DNA of 64,000 nt, from positions 975,130-1,039,129 of the forward strand of contig NZ_CP061313.1 of NCBI RefSeq assembly GCF_018688235.1, given 5' to 3'. Position 1 is the stretch's first letter; the number at the start of each line of letters is the position of its first letter. The notes under the pieces were generated by a model that saw only the letters and a list, made by a program, of their open reading frames with translations, ran no database searches and was not told where the DNA came from. Source of the DNA: Polynucleobacter sp. AP-Nino-20-G2 (GTDB lineage: Bacteria > Pseudomonadota > Gammaproteobacteria > Burkholderiales > Burkholderiaceae). Below, piece by piece: positions 9,125 through 19,200 of this stretch. A program made the position numbers and the translations under genes.

Positions 9125-10483
9125 TTGAGCGATACCAACACTCCTAGCACCGACAAAATTCTGTATTGCTCTTTCTGTGGCAAGAGCCAGAATGAAGTGA
9201 AGAAGTTGATAGCGGGTCCTTCCGTTTTCATTTGCGATGAGTGCATTGATTTATGTACTGACATCATTCAAGAAGAGCTTGCTAAGCTTCCGAAAAGTGA
9301 TGGCGACGATTCTTTACCAACGCCTCATGAGATTCGTGAAAACTTAGATCAGTATGTGATCGGTCAAGATCACGCCAAAAAGACATTGGCTGTTGCGGTT
9401 TATAACCATTACAAGCGCTTGCAGTATTTACCAAAGCTAAAAAAAGAGAAGTTGGATAAAGACGGCAAGCCGGTAGAGGCTGCCGATAAGAAAGAGTCTA
9501 AAGTCCCGGCTAAGGCCATGGTGGATGGTGTTGAGTTGGCGAAAAGTAATATTTTGCTGATCGGACCAACTGGATCCGGTAAAACTTTACTAGCCCAGAC
9601 TCTTGCCCGAATGCTCGACGTGCCATTTGTAATGGCTGATGCAACTACTTTGACCGAAGCTGGTTATGTAGGTGAGGACGTTGAAAATATTATTCAGAAG
9701 CTATTGCAAGCTTGTGATTACAACGTCGAAAAAGCGCAGCGTGGCATTGTTTACATCGATGAGATCGACAAGATTTCTCGTAAATCAGATAACCCATCTA
9801 TTACTCGTGACGTATCGGGTGAGGGTGTTCAACAGGCATTGCTCAAGTTAGTTGAAGGTACGATGGCTTCTGTTCCTCCGCAGGGCGGGCGCAAGCATCC
9901 GAATCAGGATTTCCTGCAAGTGGATACCACCAACATCCTATTTATCTGTGGCGGTGCCTTTGATGGTCTAGAGAAGGTTATTCAACAGCGCACTGCGAAA
10001 ACAGGCATTGGCTTTAATGCCACTGTTCCAGGCAAAGATGACCGCGGTGTCAGCGATCTCTTGATAGAAGTTGAGCCTGAAGACTTGATTAAGTTCGGTT
10101 TGATTCCAGAGTTGATTGGTCGTTTGCCAGTAGTGGCAACTTTGGCGCAACTCGATGAAGCTGCTTTAATTCAGATTTTGACTGAGCCTAAAAACGCGTT
10201 AGTGAAGCAGTATCAAGCCCTTCTGACAATGGAGGGCTCTGAGTTGGAGGTTCGTCCAGCAGCTTTATCTGCAATTGCCAAGAAGGCGATTGCCCGTAAA
10301 ACCGGCGCAAGAGGCTTGCGTTCTATCCTCGAGGGATCCCTCATGGATGTGATGTATGACTTACCCTCTTTAAAGAATGTAGAGAAGGTAGTGATCGACG
10401 AAGCTACGATTCAGGATGGCGGAAAGCCCATTCTGATCTACAAACCAGGCGAAGAATCTGCTGAATTGAGCAAAAAAGCTTAA
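9125..10483 (+). CDS. clpX: ClpX, ATP-dependent unfoldase of ClpXP
   Basis: AAA+ unfoldase that delivers substrates to ClpP. The N-terminal zinc domain has C15xxC18 and C37xxC40; Walker A is GPTGSGKT at 147-154; the pore loop GYVGED and the GGRKHP RKH-type loop are present. The start is a TTG: no ATG lies upstream in frame, and the zinc domain begins 14 codons later as expected. At 452 residues it is about 28 longer than the E. coli protein. The extra length is a Lys/Glu/Asp-rich insertion at about residues 100-135, between the conserved HYKRL and VELAKSN segments. Confidence 0.97.
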   Translation: MSDTNTPSTDKILYCSFCGKSQNEVKKLIAGPSVFICDECIDLCTDIIQEELAKLPKSDGDDSLPTPHEIRENLDQYVIGQDHAKKTLAVAVYNHYKRLQYLPKLKKEKLDKDGKPVEAADKKESKVPAKAMVDGVELAKSNILLIGPTGSGKTLLAQTLARMLDVPFVMADATTLTEAGYVGEDVENIIQKLLQACDYNVEKAQRGIVYIDEIDKISRKSDNPSITRDVSGEGVQQALLKLVEGTMASVPPQGGRKHPNQDFLQVDTTNILFICGGAFDGLEKVIQQRTAKTGIGFNATVPGKDDRGVSDLLIEVEPEDLIKFGLIPELIGRLPVVATLAQLDEAALIQILTEPKNALVKQYQALLTMEGSELEVRPAALSAIAKKAIARKTGARGLRSILEGSLMDVMYDLPSLKNVEKVVIDEATIQDGGKPILIYKPGEESAELSKKA

Positions 10484-10497
10484 TTTTTCACTTTTTT

Positions 10498-10518
10498 AGT
10501 GGTTTTCGACCACTTTTT
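10498..10518 (+). terminator. Intrinsic terminator after clpX
   Basis: A perfect 6-bp stem AGTGGT/ACCACT with a 5-nt loop (TTTCG) is followed directly by a T-run, 14 nt after the clpX stop. The stem is short, so termination may be partial. It separates clpX from lon, which has its own candidate promoter. Confidence 0.6.
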
Positions 10519-10541
10519 ACACATTTTTAGCGTTTTTCCCC

Positions 10542-10570
10542 CTTGTTTTTCCGTGGTAGGCACCCATATA
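10542..10570 (+). promoter_or_regulatory. Putative sigma-32 (heat-shock) promoter of lon
   Basis: CTTGTTT at 10542-10548 and CCCATATA at 10563-10570 are separated by 14 nt. This resembles the RpoH consensus (CTTGAAA, 11-16 nt, CCCCATNT). It lies about 90 nt upstream of the lon ATG and downstream of the clpX terminator. Known heat-shock control of lon in proteobacteria supports the reading, but the -35 box matches only in its first four bases. Confidence 0.45.
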
Positions 10571-10661
10571 GGTAGTATCCTATTCCTAAATAATGTCCGT
10601 ATGTAGTGGTGCGGCATTTTTAGAGAATTTTACGGAATGACTATTTTGGAGGAATTGCCCC

Positions 10662-13094
10662 ATGCCTGGCCACTTATTACTACCCTCTGAACCTATTCAA
10701 TTGCCTTTGCTCCCATTGCGGGATGTCGTGGTCTTTCCACATATGGTGATCCCCTTATTTGTGGGTCGCCCAAAATCCATTAAAGCCCTTGAGGCGGCTA
10801 TGGAAACCGGAAAAAATGTACTCTTGGTTGCCCAAAAAACTGCAGCCAAGGATGAGCCTGGCGTAGAAGATCTCTATGAAGTCGGCTGTATTGCCAACAT
10901 CTTGCAGATGCTAAAACTGCCAGACGGCACCGTAAAGGTTCTGGTTGAAGGCGTTCAGCGCGCTGAGGTGAGTCAAGTTGAAGATAGCCAAGGTTATTTC
11001 GGCTGTGAGGCTACGCCCACCGCTATTTCTGCGCTGGATGCCCATGAAACTGAAGCCTTGCGCCGCGCCATCATGGCGCAGTTTGATCAATACGTAAAAC
11101 TGAATAAGAAGGTTCCTCAGGAGATCTTGTCTTCTCTGGGTGGGATTGATGATCCAAGCCGCTTGGCGGATACGATTTGCGCCCATTTGCCAGTGAAACT
11201 CGAGCAAAAGCAACGTTTACTTGAGATGACTGATGTTGTTCAGCGTTTAGAGAGTTTGTTGGCTGATCTCGAAAGTGAAATTGACATTCTTCAAGTGGAA
11301 AAGCGTATTCGTGGACGTGTTAAGCGTCAAATGGAAAAGAGTCAGCGCGAGTACTACCTCAATGAGCAAGTTAAAGCCATTCAGAAAGAATTGGGTGAAG
11401 GTGAAGAGGGCGCCGATCTTGAAGAGCTTGAGAAGCGCATCAAGGCGGCACGTATGCCTAAGGAGGCCTTGAAGAAGGCTGAGTCTGAGTTGAAGAAGCT
11501 CAAGCTCATGTCACCCATGTCTGCTGAAGCAACAGTGATTCGCAATTTCATTGACACCTTGGTGAACCTCCCTTGGAAGAAAAAAACCAAAATCAATAAT
11601 GATCTAGCCAATGCTGAAAAGGTATTGGACGAGGATCACTATGGTCTTGATAAGGTTAAAGAACGCATCCTAGAGTACCTCGCAGTCCAGCAACGTGTTG
11701 ACCGAGTGAAGGCGCCTATTCTTTGTTTAGTTGGGCCTCCTGGTGTTGGTAAAACTTCCTTAGGGCAATCGATTGCGCGAGCAACAAACCGGAAGTTTGT
11801 GCGTATGGCTTTGGGTGGTGTTCGCGATGAATCCGAGATTCGTGGACATCGTCGCACCTATATTGGCTCTATGCCTGGAAAGATTTTGACTAGCCTTACC
11901 AAGGTTGGAGTACGTAACCCACTATTTCTCTTGGATGAAGTGGATAAGATGGGCATGGACTTCCGCGGCGATCCTGCAAGCGCCTTGCTTGAGGTGCTAG
12001 ATCCCGAGCAGAATCATACCTTCCAAGATCATTATGTTGAGGTAGATTTCGATTTATCTGATGTGATGTTCGTTGCCACATCAAACTCCTTAAACATTCC
12101 TGGCCCATTGTTAGATCGCCTGGAGATTATTCGTCTTGCGGGCTACACCGAGGATGAAAAAACCAGTATTGCTACCAATTATTTAATCCCTAAACAGATT
12201 AAAAATAATGGCCTGAAGAAGGACGAGCTGAAGATCGAGGAAAGTGCAGTGCGTAGCATGATTCGCTATTACACGCGTGAAGCGGGTGTGCGTTCTTTAG
12301 AGCGTGAAATTAGCAAAATCTGCCGCAAGGTAGTGAAGTTGTTGCTCCTCAAGAAGGAAGCCGCCCCAGTTACGGTGAACGCAGACAATCTTGAGAAATT
12401 CTTATCTGTGCGAATGTATGACTTCGGTCTAGCTGCCAAGGAAAATCAAGTTGGCCAGGTTACTGGCTTGGCTTGGACCGAGGTTGGTGGAGATTTGTTG
12501 ACTATTGAAGCTGCCGTAATGCCAGGTAAGGGGGTTATTACGCGCACAGGTTCGATTGGTGATGTCATGAAGGAGTCTGTTGAGGCGGCGAAAACCGTTG
12601 TGCGCTCTCGCGCTCGATCGCTTGGTATTGCTGATGAGGCGTTTGAGAAGAAGGATATTCATATTCACTTCCCGGACGGTGCTACACCTAAAGATGGACC
12701 ATCTGCAGGTATTGCCATCACTACTGCGCTGGTGTCAGTCTTCACAGGCATTCCTATTCGCTCGGATGTAGCTATGACTGGTGAGATTACCTTGCGCGGT
12801 GAAGTTCTGCCAATTGGCGGCCTCAAGGAAAAGCTTTTAGCTGCGCATCGTGGCGGCATCAAGCTGGCGTTAATCCCGGAAGAGAATGTCAAAGATTTGA
12901 TCGATATTCCAGATAACGTGAAGAACGCTATTGAAATAGTTCCCGTTCGTTGGATTGATAAGGTGTTGGAATTGGCTTTAGAGCGACAACCAGTCGCCTT
13001 GCCGGATCCAACTCCGGAGGAGCTTGCTAAAAAGGCTGCTGAGGCCAGCAAAGCCAACGAGAAGATTTCCCCTCCGGAGGCCTTAAAGCATTGA
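10662..13094 (+). CDS. lon: ATP-dependent protease La
   Basis: Single-chain AAA+ serine protease that removes misfolded and regulatory proteins. It has 810 residues (E. coli 784). In order: LON substrate-binding domain (PLLPLRDVVVFPHMVIPL near residues 15-32), coiled helical region, AAA+ module with Walker A GPPGVGKT and LLDEVDKMG, and a C-terminal protease domain whose catalytic Ser is in KDGPSAGIAI and Lys in GGLKEKLLAA. The C-terminal tail is Ala/Glu/Lys rich. A GGAGG-like RBS (TTTTGGAGGAATT) precedes the ATG. Confidence 0.98.
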   Translation: MPGHLLLPSEPIQLPLLPLRDVVVFPHMVIPLFVGRPKSIKALEAAMETGKNVLLVAQKTAAKDEPGVEDLYEVGCIANILQMLKLPDGTVKVLVEGVQRAEVSQVEDSQGYFGCEATPTAISALDAHETEALRRAIMAQFDQYVKLNKKVPQEILSSLGGIDDPSRLADTICAHLPVKLEQKQRLLEMTDVVQRLESLLADLESEIDILQVEKRIRGRVKRQMEKSQREYYLNEQVKAIQKELGEGEEGADLEELEKRIKAARMPKEALKKAESELKKLKLMSPMSAEATVIRNFIDTLVNLPWKKKTKINNDLANAEKVLDEDHYGLDKVKERILEYLAVQQRVDRVKAPILCLVGPPGVGKTSLGQSIARATNRKFVRMALGGVRDESEIRGHRRTYIGSMPGKILTSLTKVGVRNPLFLLDEVDKMGMDFRGDPASALLEVLDPEQNHTFQDHYVEVDFDLSDVMFVATSNSLNIPGPLLDRLEIIRLAGYTEDEKTSIATNYLIPKQIKNNGLKKDELKIEESAVRSMIRYYTREAGVRSLEREISKICRKVVKLLLLKKEAAPVTVNADNLEKFLSVRMYDFGLAAKENQVGQVTGLAWTEVGGDLLTIEAAVMPGKGVITRTGSIGDVMKESVEAAKTVVRSRARSLGIADEAFEKKDIHIHFPDGATPKDGPSAGIAITTALVSVFTGIPIRSDVAMTGEITLRGEVLPIGGLKEKLLAAHRGGIKLALIPEENVKDLIDIPDNVKNAIEIVPVRWIDKVLELALERQPVALPDPTPEELAKKAAEASKANEKISPPEALKH

Positions 13095-13186
13095 GATTGG
13101 TTGGTATTTGAGGGATTTTTTATCTATTAGCTCACCTCTTTTTACAAGATTTGATGAAGAATCCCTCTTTTGTTCTCACTCTAGGT

Positions 13187-13192
13187 TACAAT
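13187..13192 (+). promoter_or_regulatory. Putative -10 element of tRNA-Val
   Basis: TACAAT lies 18 nt before the mature tRNA-Val 5' end, close to where a tRNA promoter -10 would sit. No good -35 hexamer is visible 16-18 nt upstream. Confidence 0.35.
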
Positions 13193-13210
13193 CTCGTCTG
13201 TATTAATTTG

Positions 13211-13286
13211 GGGCGCTTAGCTCAGATGGTAGAGCGTCTGCCTTACACGCAGAATGTCGGCGGTTCGATCCCGTCAGCGCCCACCA
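13211..13286 (+). tRNA. tRNA-Val (UAC)
   Basis: A 76-nt cloverleaf. The acceptor GGGCGCT pairs with AGCGCCC; the D arm contains AGCTCAGATGGTAGAGC; the anticodon stem TCTGC/GCAGA encloses the loop CTTACAC, giving UAC; the T arm contains GGCGGTTCGATCCCGTC. The CCA end is encoded. It lies between lon and the PpiD-like gene. Confidence 0.97.
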
Positions 13287-13389
13287 GTTTCCCAAATCGC
13301 ACTTGCTTCTCTTTTCAGGCCCTCTAGATCACCTAGACTCTCAGCCTAGTAAACTCGCATCATTGACTTCATTTCCTAGCGATTAATTC

Positions 13390-14856
13390 ATGTTTGATAC
13401 CGTACGTAAGCACCAAAAGATTTTGCAGCTTGTGTTGATGCTGTTTATCGTTCCATCATTCGCCATGTTTGGCATCTCCAGCTATTCCAGCTTCATGGAC
13501 AAGGAGACTGACGTCATCAAGGTCAATGGCAAGCCGATCACTGTGCAAGAGGTGGATTCAGCTGCTAAACGCCAAGCTGAGCGTGTAGGTGGCAATGCGC
13601 AAATTGCGCAAAGCCTGCCGTTTCGTCAAGCTATATTGAATGAGTTATTGCAGCAACGAATTTTAGGTTTCGCTGTGAGTGACCTACGATTGCAAGTTGG
13701 CAAACAAGAGTTGGTCAATAGCCTACAAAAAATTCCACAGATTCGTGCGCTTTATCGTCAAGACGGTACGTTTGATGACGCCCGCTTTAAGCAGTTGCTG
13801 GCGAGCAATGGCATGAATGAAGAGCAGTTCTACGCTGGACAAAGTTTCGACTTAAAAATTCAGCAGCTGGTAAATTCTGTTGCCCGTACTGAATTAGCAA
13901 ATCCAAAACTTGCTGAGATTGTTTCTTCTTTGTATGAGACGGAGCGCCAAGTTCAAGCACTTCAATTTAATGCTAAGGATTACCTAAGTAAGGTCAATCC
14001 TAGTGCCCAGGAGTTACAAGCGTTCTATGACTCTAACGCGAAGTTATTTGAACAGCCAGAATTTATTGATGTTGAATACATTGTGCTTAAGGCGGATTCC
14101 AAAGAAGATTCAAAGGCGTTTAACGAGAAGGCCGATCAATTCGCCAACCTGACGTATGACCAATCAGACAGTTTGAAGCCGGCTGCGGATAAGCTCAAAC
14201 TTTCTATTCAAACGCAAAAAGGCGTGACTCGCAGTGGTGCGCCTGGGTTATCAAAGGATCACCCATTAGCAAACCCCAAAGTGGTTCAGTCACTCTACGG
14301 TGATGAGGCGCTTAGAAATAAACGCAATATCGAGGCAGTGCAAACTTCTCCCGGCGTATTTGTTTCAGCTCGTGTTGTGACACTGCACCCAGCACAAGTT
14401 TTGCCATTCTCTGAAGTATCGGCTGAAGTAAAGCGCCAGGTTAGCCAGCGCGCTGCTGAGAAGTTAGCTGTTTCAGCCGCCACGGAAAAATATGCAGAGC
14501 TTGAAAAAGATCCAAAGGGTGGCGCTGGTTTTGCTGCTCCGATTTGGGTTTCACGGAACAAGCCTGGTAACTTAGTTGGTCAGTCCCTAGATGATGTGAT
14601 GTCCATCAACGCAGATAAGTTGCCTGCTGTTGTATCTGTGTCCAATCCTGGTGTTGGTACAACCCTTTATCGAATCGATCAATTGCGTCAACCAGCATCC
14701 GTAGATGCAAAAGTTCACAAGGCCCAGGCGCAACAGATACAAGCCCTGGCTGCGCAATCAGAGTTTGCTGGGTTTATGGCATATTGGCGCAATAGCGCTG
14801 GGGTTAAGGTGATTAACCCCCTGAAGCAAACAAACTCTGGATCGGCTGGCAGCTAA
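13390..14856 (+). CDS. PpiD/SurA-like membrane-anchored foldase lacking a parvulin domain
   Basis: The N-terminus matches PpiD: a short cytoplasmic start, one transmembrane helix (about residues 12-30), then a SurA_N-type chaperone region (about 40-190). The protein is 488 residues, whereas PpiD is usually about 620-640. The missing part appears to be the parvulin isomerase domain. Text typical of the segment before it (DVEYIVLKAD, near 228-236) runs almost directly into text typical of the segment after it (FANLTYDQSDSLKPAADKL, near 251-269), with no GGDLGW or FGxHII motif anywhere. It probably acts as a periplasmic chaperone anchored in the inner membrane, without prolyl isomerase activity. 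Its stop is immediately next to the convergent tesA stop. Confidence 0.85.
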   Translation: MFDTVRKHQKILQLVLMLFIVPSFAMFGISSYSSFMDKETDVIKVNGKPITVQEVDSAAKRQAERVGGNAQIAQSLPFRQAILNELLQQRILGFAVSDLRLQVGKQELVNSLQKIPQIRALYRQDGTFDDARFKQLLASNGMNEEQFYAGQSFDLKIQQLVNSVARTELANPKLAEIVSSLYETERQVQALQFNAKDYLSKVNPSAQELQAFYDSNAKLFEQPEFIDVEYIVLKADSKEDSKAFNEKADQFANLTYDQSDSLKPAADKLKLSIQTQKGVTRSGAPGLSKDHPLANPKVVQSLYGDEALRNKRNIEAVQTSPGVFVSARVVTLHPAQVLPFSEVSAEVKRQVSQRAAEKLAVSAATEKYAELEKDPKGGAGFAAPIWVSRNKPGNLVGQSLDDVMSINADKLPAVVSVSNPGVGTTLYRIDQLRQPASVDAKVHKAQAQQIQALAAQSEFAGFMAYWRNSAGVKVINPLKQTNSGSAGS

Positions 14857-15510
14857 TTATTTTCCCGTCTGCTTGAGTATATTTTGATATGGGGCCATCG
14901 AGCCCCATACGTTTTTAAATAGGAGCACCTGAGCATCCACATTTGGATGCATTCGATCGGGTTGAAATAACTCCGGTCTTGTGGCAACACCTTCCAAGAA
15001 AAAAGGCAGCAATTCAATCTTCTCTTCTTTAGCCAAGGCGGGGTAGAGCGCTTTGAATTGAGCTGTGTAGCCCTGACCGTAGTTCGGCGGTATTTGCATT
15101 CCTAGTAGCAAAACCTTGGCACCTGATTGCTTGCTTAGAGAGATTAGCCTGCGTAAATTGGCATCTGTTTGAGAAATCGAAAGCCCGCGAAGGGCATCAT
15201 TTGCACCCAGTTCAATGATAACAATGCCGGGCTTCTTTTGGGATAGAAGCAAGGGTAATCGAGTGAGTCCACCTGAACTTGTCTCGCCACTGATGCTGGC
15301 ATTAAATACCGTCCACGAACTTGAATCTTGCTTTAACTGAGCTTGTAGCAGGCCGACCCATCCGGAGCCTCGTGGCAGCCCGTATTCTGCTGAGAGGCTG
15401 TCACCGAGTACTAAAATCACTGGGTTGGTGTTGGCCCATGAATGAATGCTTAATAACAGGCAAAATAGGCCCATTAGTAATGATTTGAAATTACAAGTAT
15501 TTATTCGCAT
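14857..15510 (-). CDS. tesA: SGNH/GDSL acyl-CoA thioesterase / lysophospholipase, TesA type
   Basis: Periplasmic esterase with thioesterase and lysophospholipase activity in its family. It has 217 residues with an N-terminal signal peptide of about 25 residues ending near SWANT. SGNH blocks are visible: block I GDSLSAEYG (nucleophile Ser), block II ISGETSSGG, block III GANDALRG, and block V DRMHPN with the Asp and His. It lies back to back with an ABC ATPase, as tesA does with ybbA in E. coli, with only 24 nt between start codons. Confidence 0.92.
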   Translation of the reverse strand: MRINTCNFKSLLMGLFCLLLSIHSWANTNPVILVLGDSLSAEYGLPRGSGWVGLLQAQLKQDSSSWTVFNASISGETSSGGLTRLPLLLSQKKPGIVIIELGANDALRGLSISQTDANLRRLISLSKQSGAKVLLLGMQIPPNYGQGYTAQFKALYPALAKEEKIELLPFFLEGVATRPELFQPDRMHPNVDAQVLLFKNVWGSMAPYQNILKQTGK

Positions 15511-15534
15511 TATTCATTCTAGAAAAATTTCCAC

Positions 15535-16215
15535 ATGAGCCATCAGCCTAAATCAATCGCCGCTAACCATGTGGGTAAGTCTGTCAAAACATCCGATGGT
15601 GATTTGGCCATTTTGCACGACATTGATTTTGAAATCAGTCAAGGCGACAGTGTCGCCATTATTGGCGCATCTGGTTCTGGAAAAAGTACCTTATTAAGTA
15701 TGTTGGCTGGCTTAGATTTGCCCTCGGTCGGGCAGGTGACGCTCATGGGTAAAAATCTCAACGAGCTGGACGAAGATGGCAGGGCCAAACTCAGGGGTGA
15801 ATGTGTGGGGTTTGTTTTTCAGTCATTTCAACTCCTCCCACATTTGAATGCCTTGGAAAATGTCATGTTGCCGCTTGAGCTATCTGGCACATCCCAGTCT
15901 GAGGCTAAGTTGGCAGGTGAGGTTTGGCTTGAAAAGGTCGGCCTGCAAAGTAGGGCCAGCCACTTTCCTAATACCTTATCGGGTGGCGAGCAACAGAGAA
16001 TCGCCTTGGCTAGGGCCTTTATAAATCAACCGGCCATCCTATTTGCTGATGAGCCAACGGGGAGTCTGGATGAGGCTAGTGGGAAGCGGGTAATTGAGCT
16101 ACTTTTTGAGCTAAATCGTGAGAATTCCTCAACATTGGTTTTGGTAACTCATGATCCAGCCTTGGCTGCACGGTGTAATCGTCAAATCCGCCTCAGCGGC
16201 GGTCGCCTGGCTTGA
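15535..16215 (+). CDS. ybbA: ABC transporter ATP-binding protein, YbbA/LolD family
   Basis: ATPase of a MacB/LolD-type ABC system, which usually acts on the outer-membrane side or on lipoprotein or lipid export. It has 226 residues: Walker A GASGSGKST, Q-loop in FVFQSFQLLPH, signature LSGGEQQRIALARAF, Walker B ILFADEPTGSLD and the H-loop in LVTHD. In E. coli the matching gene is followed by the large permease ybbP. Here purL follows after 21 nt and no permease is present in the window, so the partner must be elsewhere or lost. The symbol rests on the tesA neighbourhood. Confidence 0.85.
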   Translation: MSHQPKSIAANHVGKSVKTSDGDLAILHDIDFEISQGDSVAIIGASGSGKSTLLSMLAGLDLPSVGQVTLMGKNLNELDEDGRAKLRGECVGFVFQSFQLLPHLNALENVMLPLELSGTSQSEAKLAGEVWLEKVGLQSRASHFPNTLSGGEQQRIALARAFINQPAILFADEPTGSLDEASGKRVIELLFELNRENSSTLVLVTHDPALAARCNRQIRLSGGRLA

Positions 16216-16236
16216 TCAAAACCTTATAATCTAGGG

Positions 16237-19200
16237 ATGTCTTCATACTGTTGCTTGCCCGGGGCAAATGCCCTTTCAGCCTTCCGCCAACAGCGACTTT
16301 TAGCTTCGCTGGCAGCCCAAGGTGTCCAACTTGAGTCTATCGAGGCTCAATATCTTCATTTTGTTTGGTCCGAGTCTTCGCTCAATGCGAAAGACAAAGA
16401 AGTCCTAGAAAGTCTTTTGACTTATGGGCAGCCTTTTGAGGCTCAACTGAAAGAAGGTGGCTCGTGGTTTAGCAAGGGCTCATCTCTTAATACCGCTATT
16501 GCCATTCCTCGATTTGGTACTGTTTCGCCATGGGCGAGTAAGGCAACGGATATTGCTCAGCAGTGTGGATTGAGCGTGTTACGTATAGAACGCGGTGTTC
16601 AATATTCGTGGCAGAGTAAAAAAGCGTTAAGCCCGAATCAAGAGCAACTTGTCATGGCGGCGATTCATGACCGCATGACCGAGGCCGTGATTAGTGACGT
16701 CAACGAAGCGGGTGTTTTGTATCAGACATTAGAGGATCGCCCTCTGGTGCGAATTCCAGTGTTGACTGAAGGTCGCGCAGCTTTGGATAAAGCAAACCAG
16801 GACTTGGGTCTCGCTTTATCTGATGATGAAGTGGATTACCTTACTGAAAATTTTATTCGCCTGAAGCGAAATCCTAGTGATGTAGAGCTCATTATGTTTG
16901 CTCAGGCAAACAGCGAGCATTGCCGTCACAAGATTTTTAATTCCAGCTGGACGATTGATGGCGATGATCAGGAAAAATCATTATTTGCAATGATTCGCAA
17001 TACGCATCAATTGCAACCAGAGGGCACTATCGTTGCCTATTCTGATAATTCAGCAGTAATGGTTGGTTGTGAAGCCGAAACTTGGGTCCCGCAAGGCATT
17101 GAGCATCGTTACGAAAAAGATACTCGTTTAGTTCATACGCTAATGAAGGTGGAGACACATAACCATCCTACGGCTATTGCCCCATTTCCCGGGGCTTCCA
17201 CAGGCGCGGGCGGTGAAATTCGCGACGAAGGCGCAACCGGTATTGGCGGTCGGCCTAAGGCTGGTCTGACTGGATTCTCTGTTTCTAACCTGAATATTCC
17301 CGGAACAGATTTGCCGTGGGAGTCTGAGAAGTACGGCAAACCAGAGCGCATTGCTACACCTTTGCAAATAATGATCGACGGCCCATTGGGTGGCGCCGCT
17401 TTCAATAATGAATTTGGTCGTCCTATTTTGGGTGGTTATTTCCGTGTATTTGAACAAACCTTAGAAGGTGTCCGTCGCGGCTATCACAAACCCATCATGA
17501 TCGCTGGTGGTATCGGTAGCATTGATGCTATTCACACCGCAAAGAAAGAAATTAAGCCAGGGCATTTACTTGTTCAGCTGGGTGGACCAGGAATGCGTAT
17601 CGGCATGGGTGGCGCAACAGGGAGTTCAGTTGCCACTGGAACCAATACTGCGGATTTAGATTTTGACTCTGTTCAACGAGGCAATCCAGAGATGGAGCGT
17701 CGTGCGCAAGAGGTCATTAATGCTTGTCGCGCTATGGGTGAGAATAACCCCATTGTTTCCATTCACGATGTTGGAGCTGGCGGCCTATCTAATGCCTTCC
17801 CAGAGCTTGCTGATGGCGCGGGTTTAGGCGCTCAATTTAAATTGCGTAACGTTCCTCTAGAAGAGAGCGGTATGAGTCCTGCAGAGATTTGGTGTAACGA
17901 ATCTCAAGAGCGTTATGTTCTGGCTATTGAATCTAAAGATCTCGATTTACTCAAATCGATGTGTGAGCGTGAGCGTTGCCCGTTTGCGGTAGTAGGCGAA
18001 GCAACTCAAGAACGTCAATTGCAATTGAGTGACAGTAAACAGTCAACAGACTCTGATGCTGCATTGCCGATCGATATGCCAATGGAAGTGTTGCTTGGTA
18101 AACCACCACGTATGCATCGTGATGTAAAGCGTGTTGAACAGCATTTTGATGAGCTCAACGTAACTGATGCCGATCTGTCTCAATGCATCGCCTGGGTATT
18201 GCAGCAACCTACGGTAGCTAGTAAATCTTTCTTGATTACTATCGGCGATCGTACGGTTGGAGGCTTAAATGCGCGCGATCCTTTTGTTGGTCCTTGGCAA
18301 GTTCCGGTAGCCGACTGTGCTGTCACGATCATGGATTACAAAGGCTATCGTGGTGAAGTAATGACAATGGGTGAGCGGACGCCATTGGCTGTTATTGATG
18401 CGCCTGCAGCTGCGAAGATGGCTGTTGGTGAGGCGATTACTAATCTGCTTGCAGCTGATGTACGTCGTCTTGAAGATGTTAAGTTATCCGCCAACTGGAT
18501 GGCAGCTTGCGGCGCACGGGGTGAAGATGCCAAGTTATACGATTCAGTACAGGCTATCGGCATGGATCTTTGTCCTGCTTTGGGAATCTCCATTCCTGTA
18601 GGTAAGGATTCCTTATCAATGGCTACCGCTTGGCAGGAGGGGGATCAAGCCAAGAAGGTTGTCTCTCCGGTTTCCTTGATTATTTCTGCTTTTGCTTCGG
18701 TGCAAGATGTGCGTAAAACGACTACGCCATTGCTCAAACTTCGGGATCAGTCTGGTGCCGCACTAGAAACAGAGCTCATCTTGATAGATTTGGGTCGCGG
18801 CAAGAACCGCATGGCTGGTAGTATTCTGGCTCAAGTTCTCAATCAATCAGGAAAATCCGCCCCGAATGTGGATCATCCCGAGGATCTCAAGGCCTTAGCT
18901 GATGCCGTTATCGAATTGCGCAAAGAAGATAAGTTACTGGCTTATCACGATCGCTCTGATGGCGGATTGTTTGCCTGTATCGCTGAGATGGCTTTTGCTT
19001 CTCACTGCGGTATTTCCATGAATGTCGATATGATTGCTGTTGATATTGGCCAAGAGCCTGATTACGGTGATGCAAAGAATTGGGCTGAACAAGTCTCGGG
19101 TCGTCGTCACGAACAAACCTTGCGGGCTTTATTCAATGAGGAGCTTGGTGCGGTCATTCAAATTCGTAAGGCAGATCGTGATGCGGTCTTTGCTATTTTG

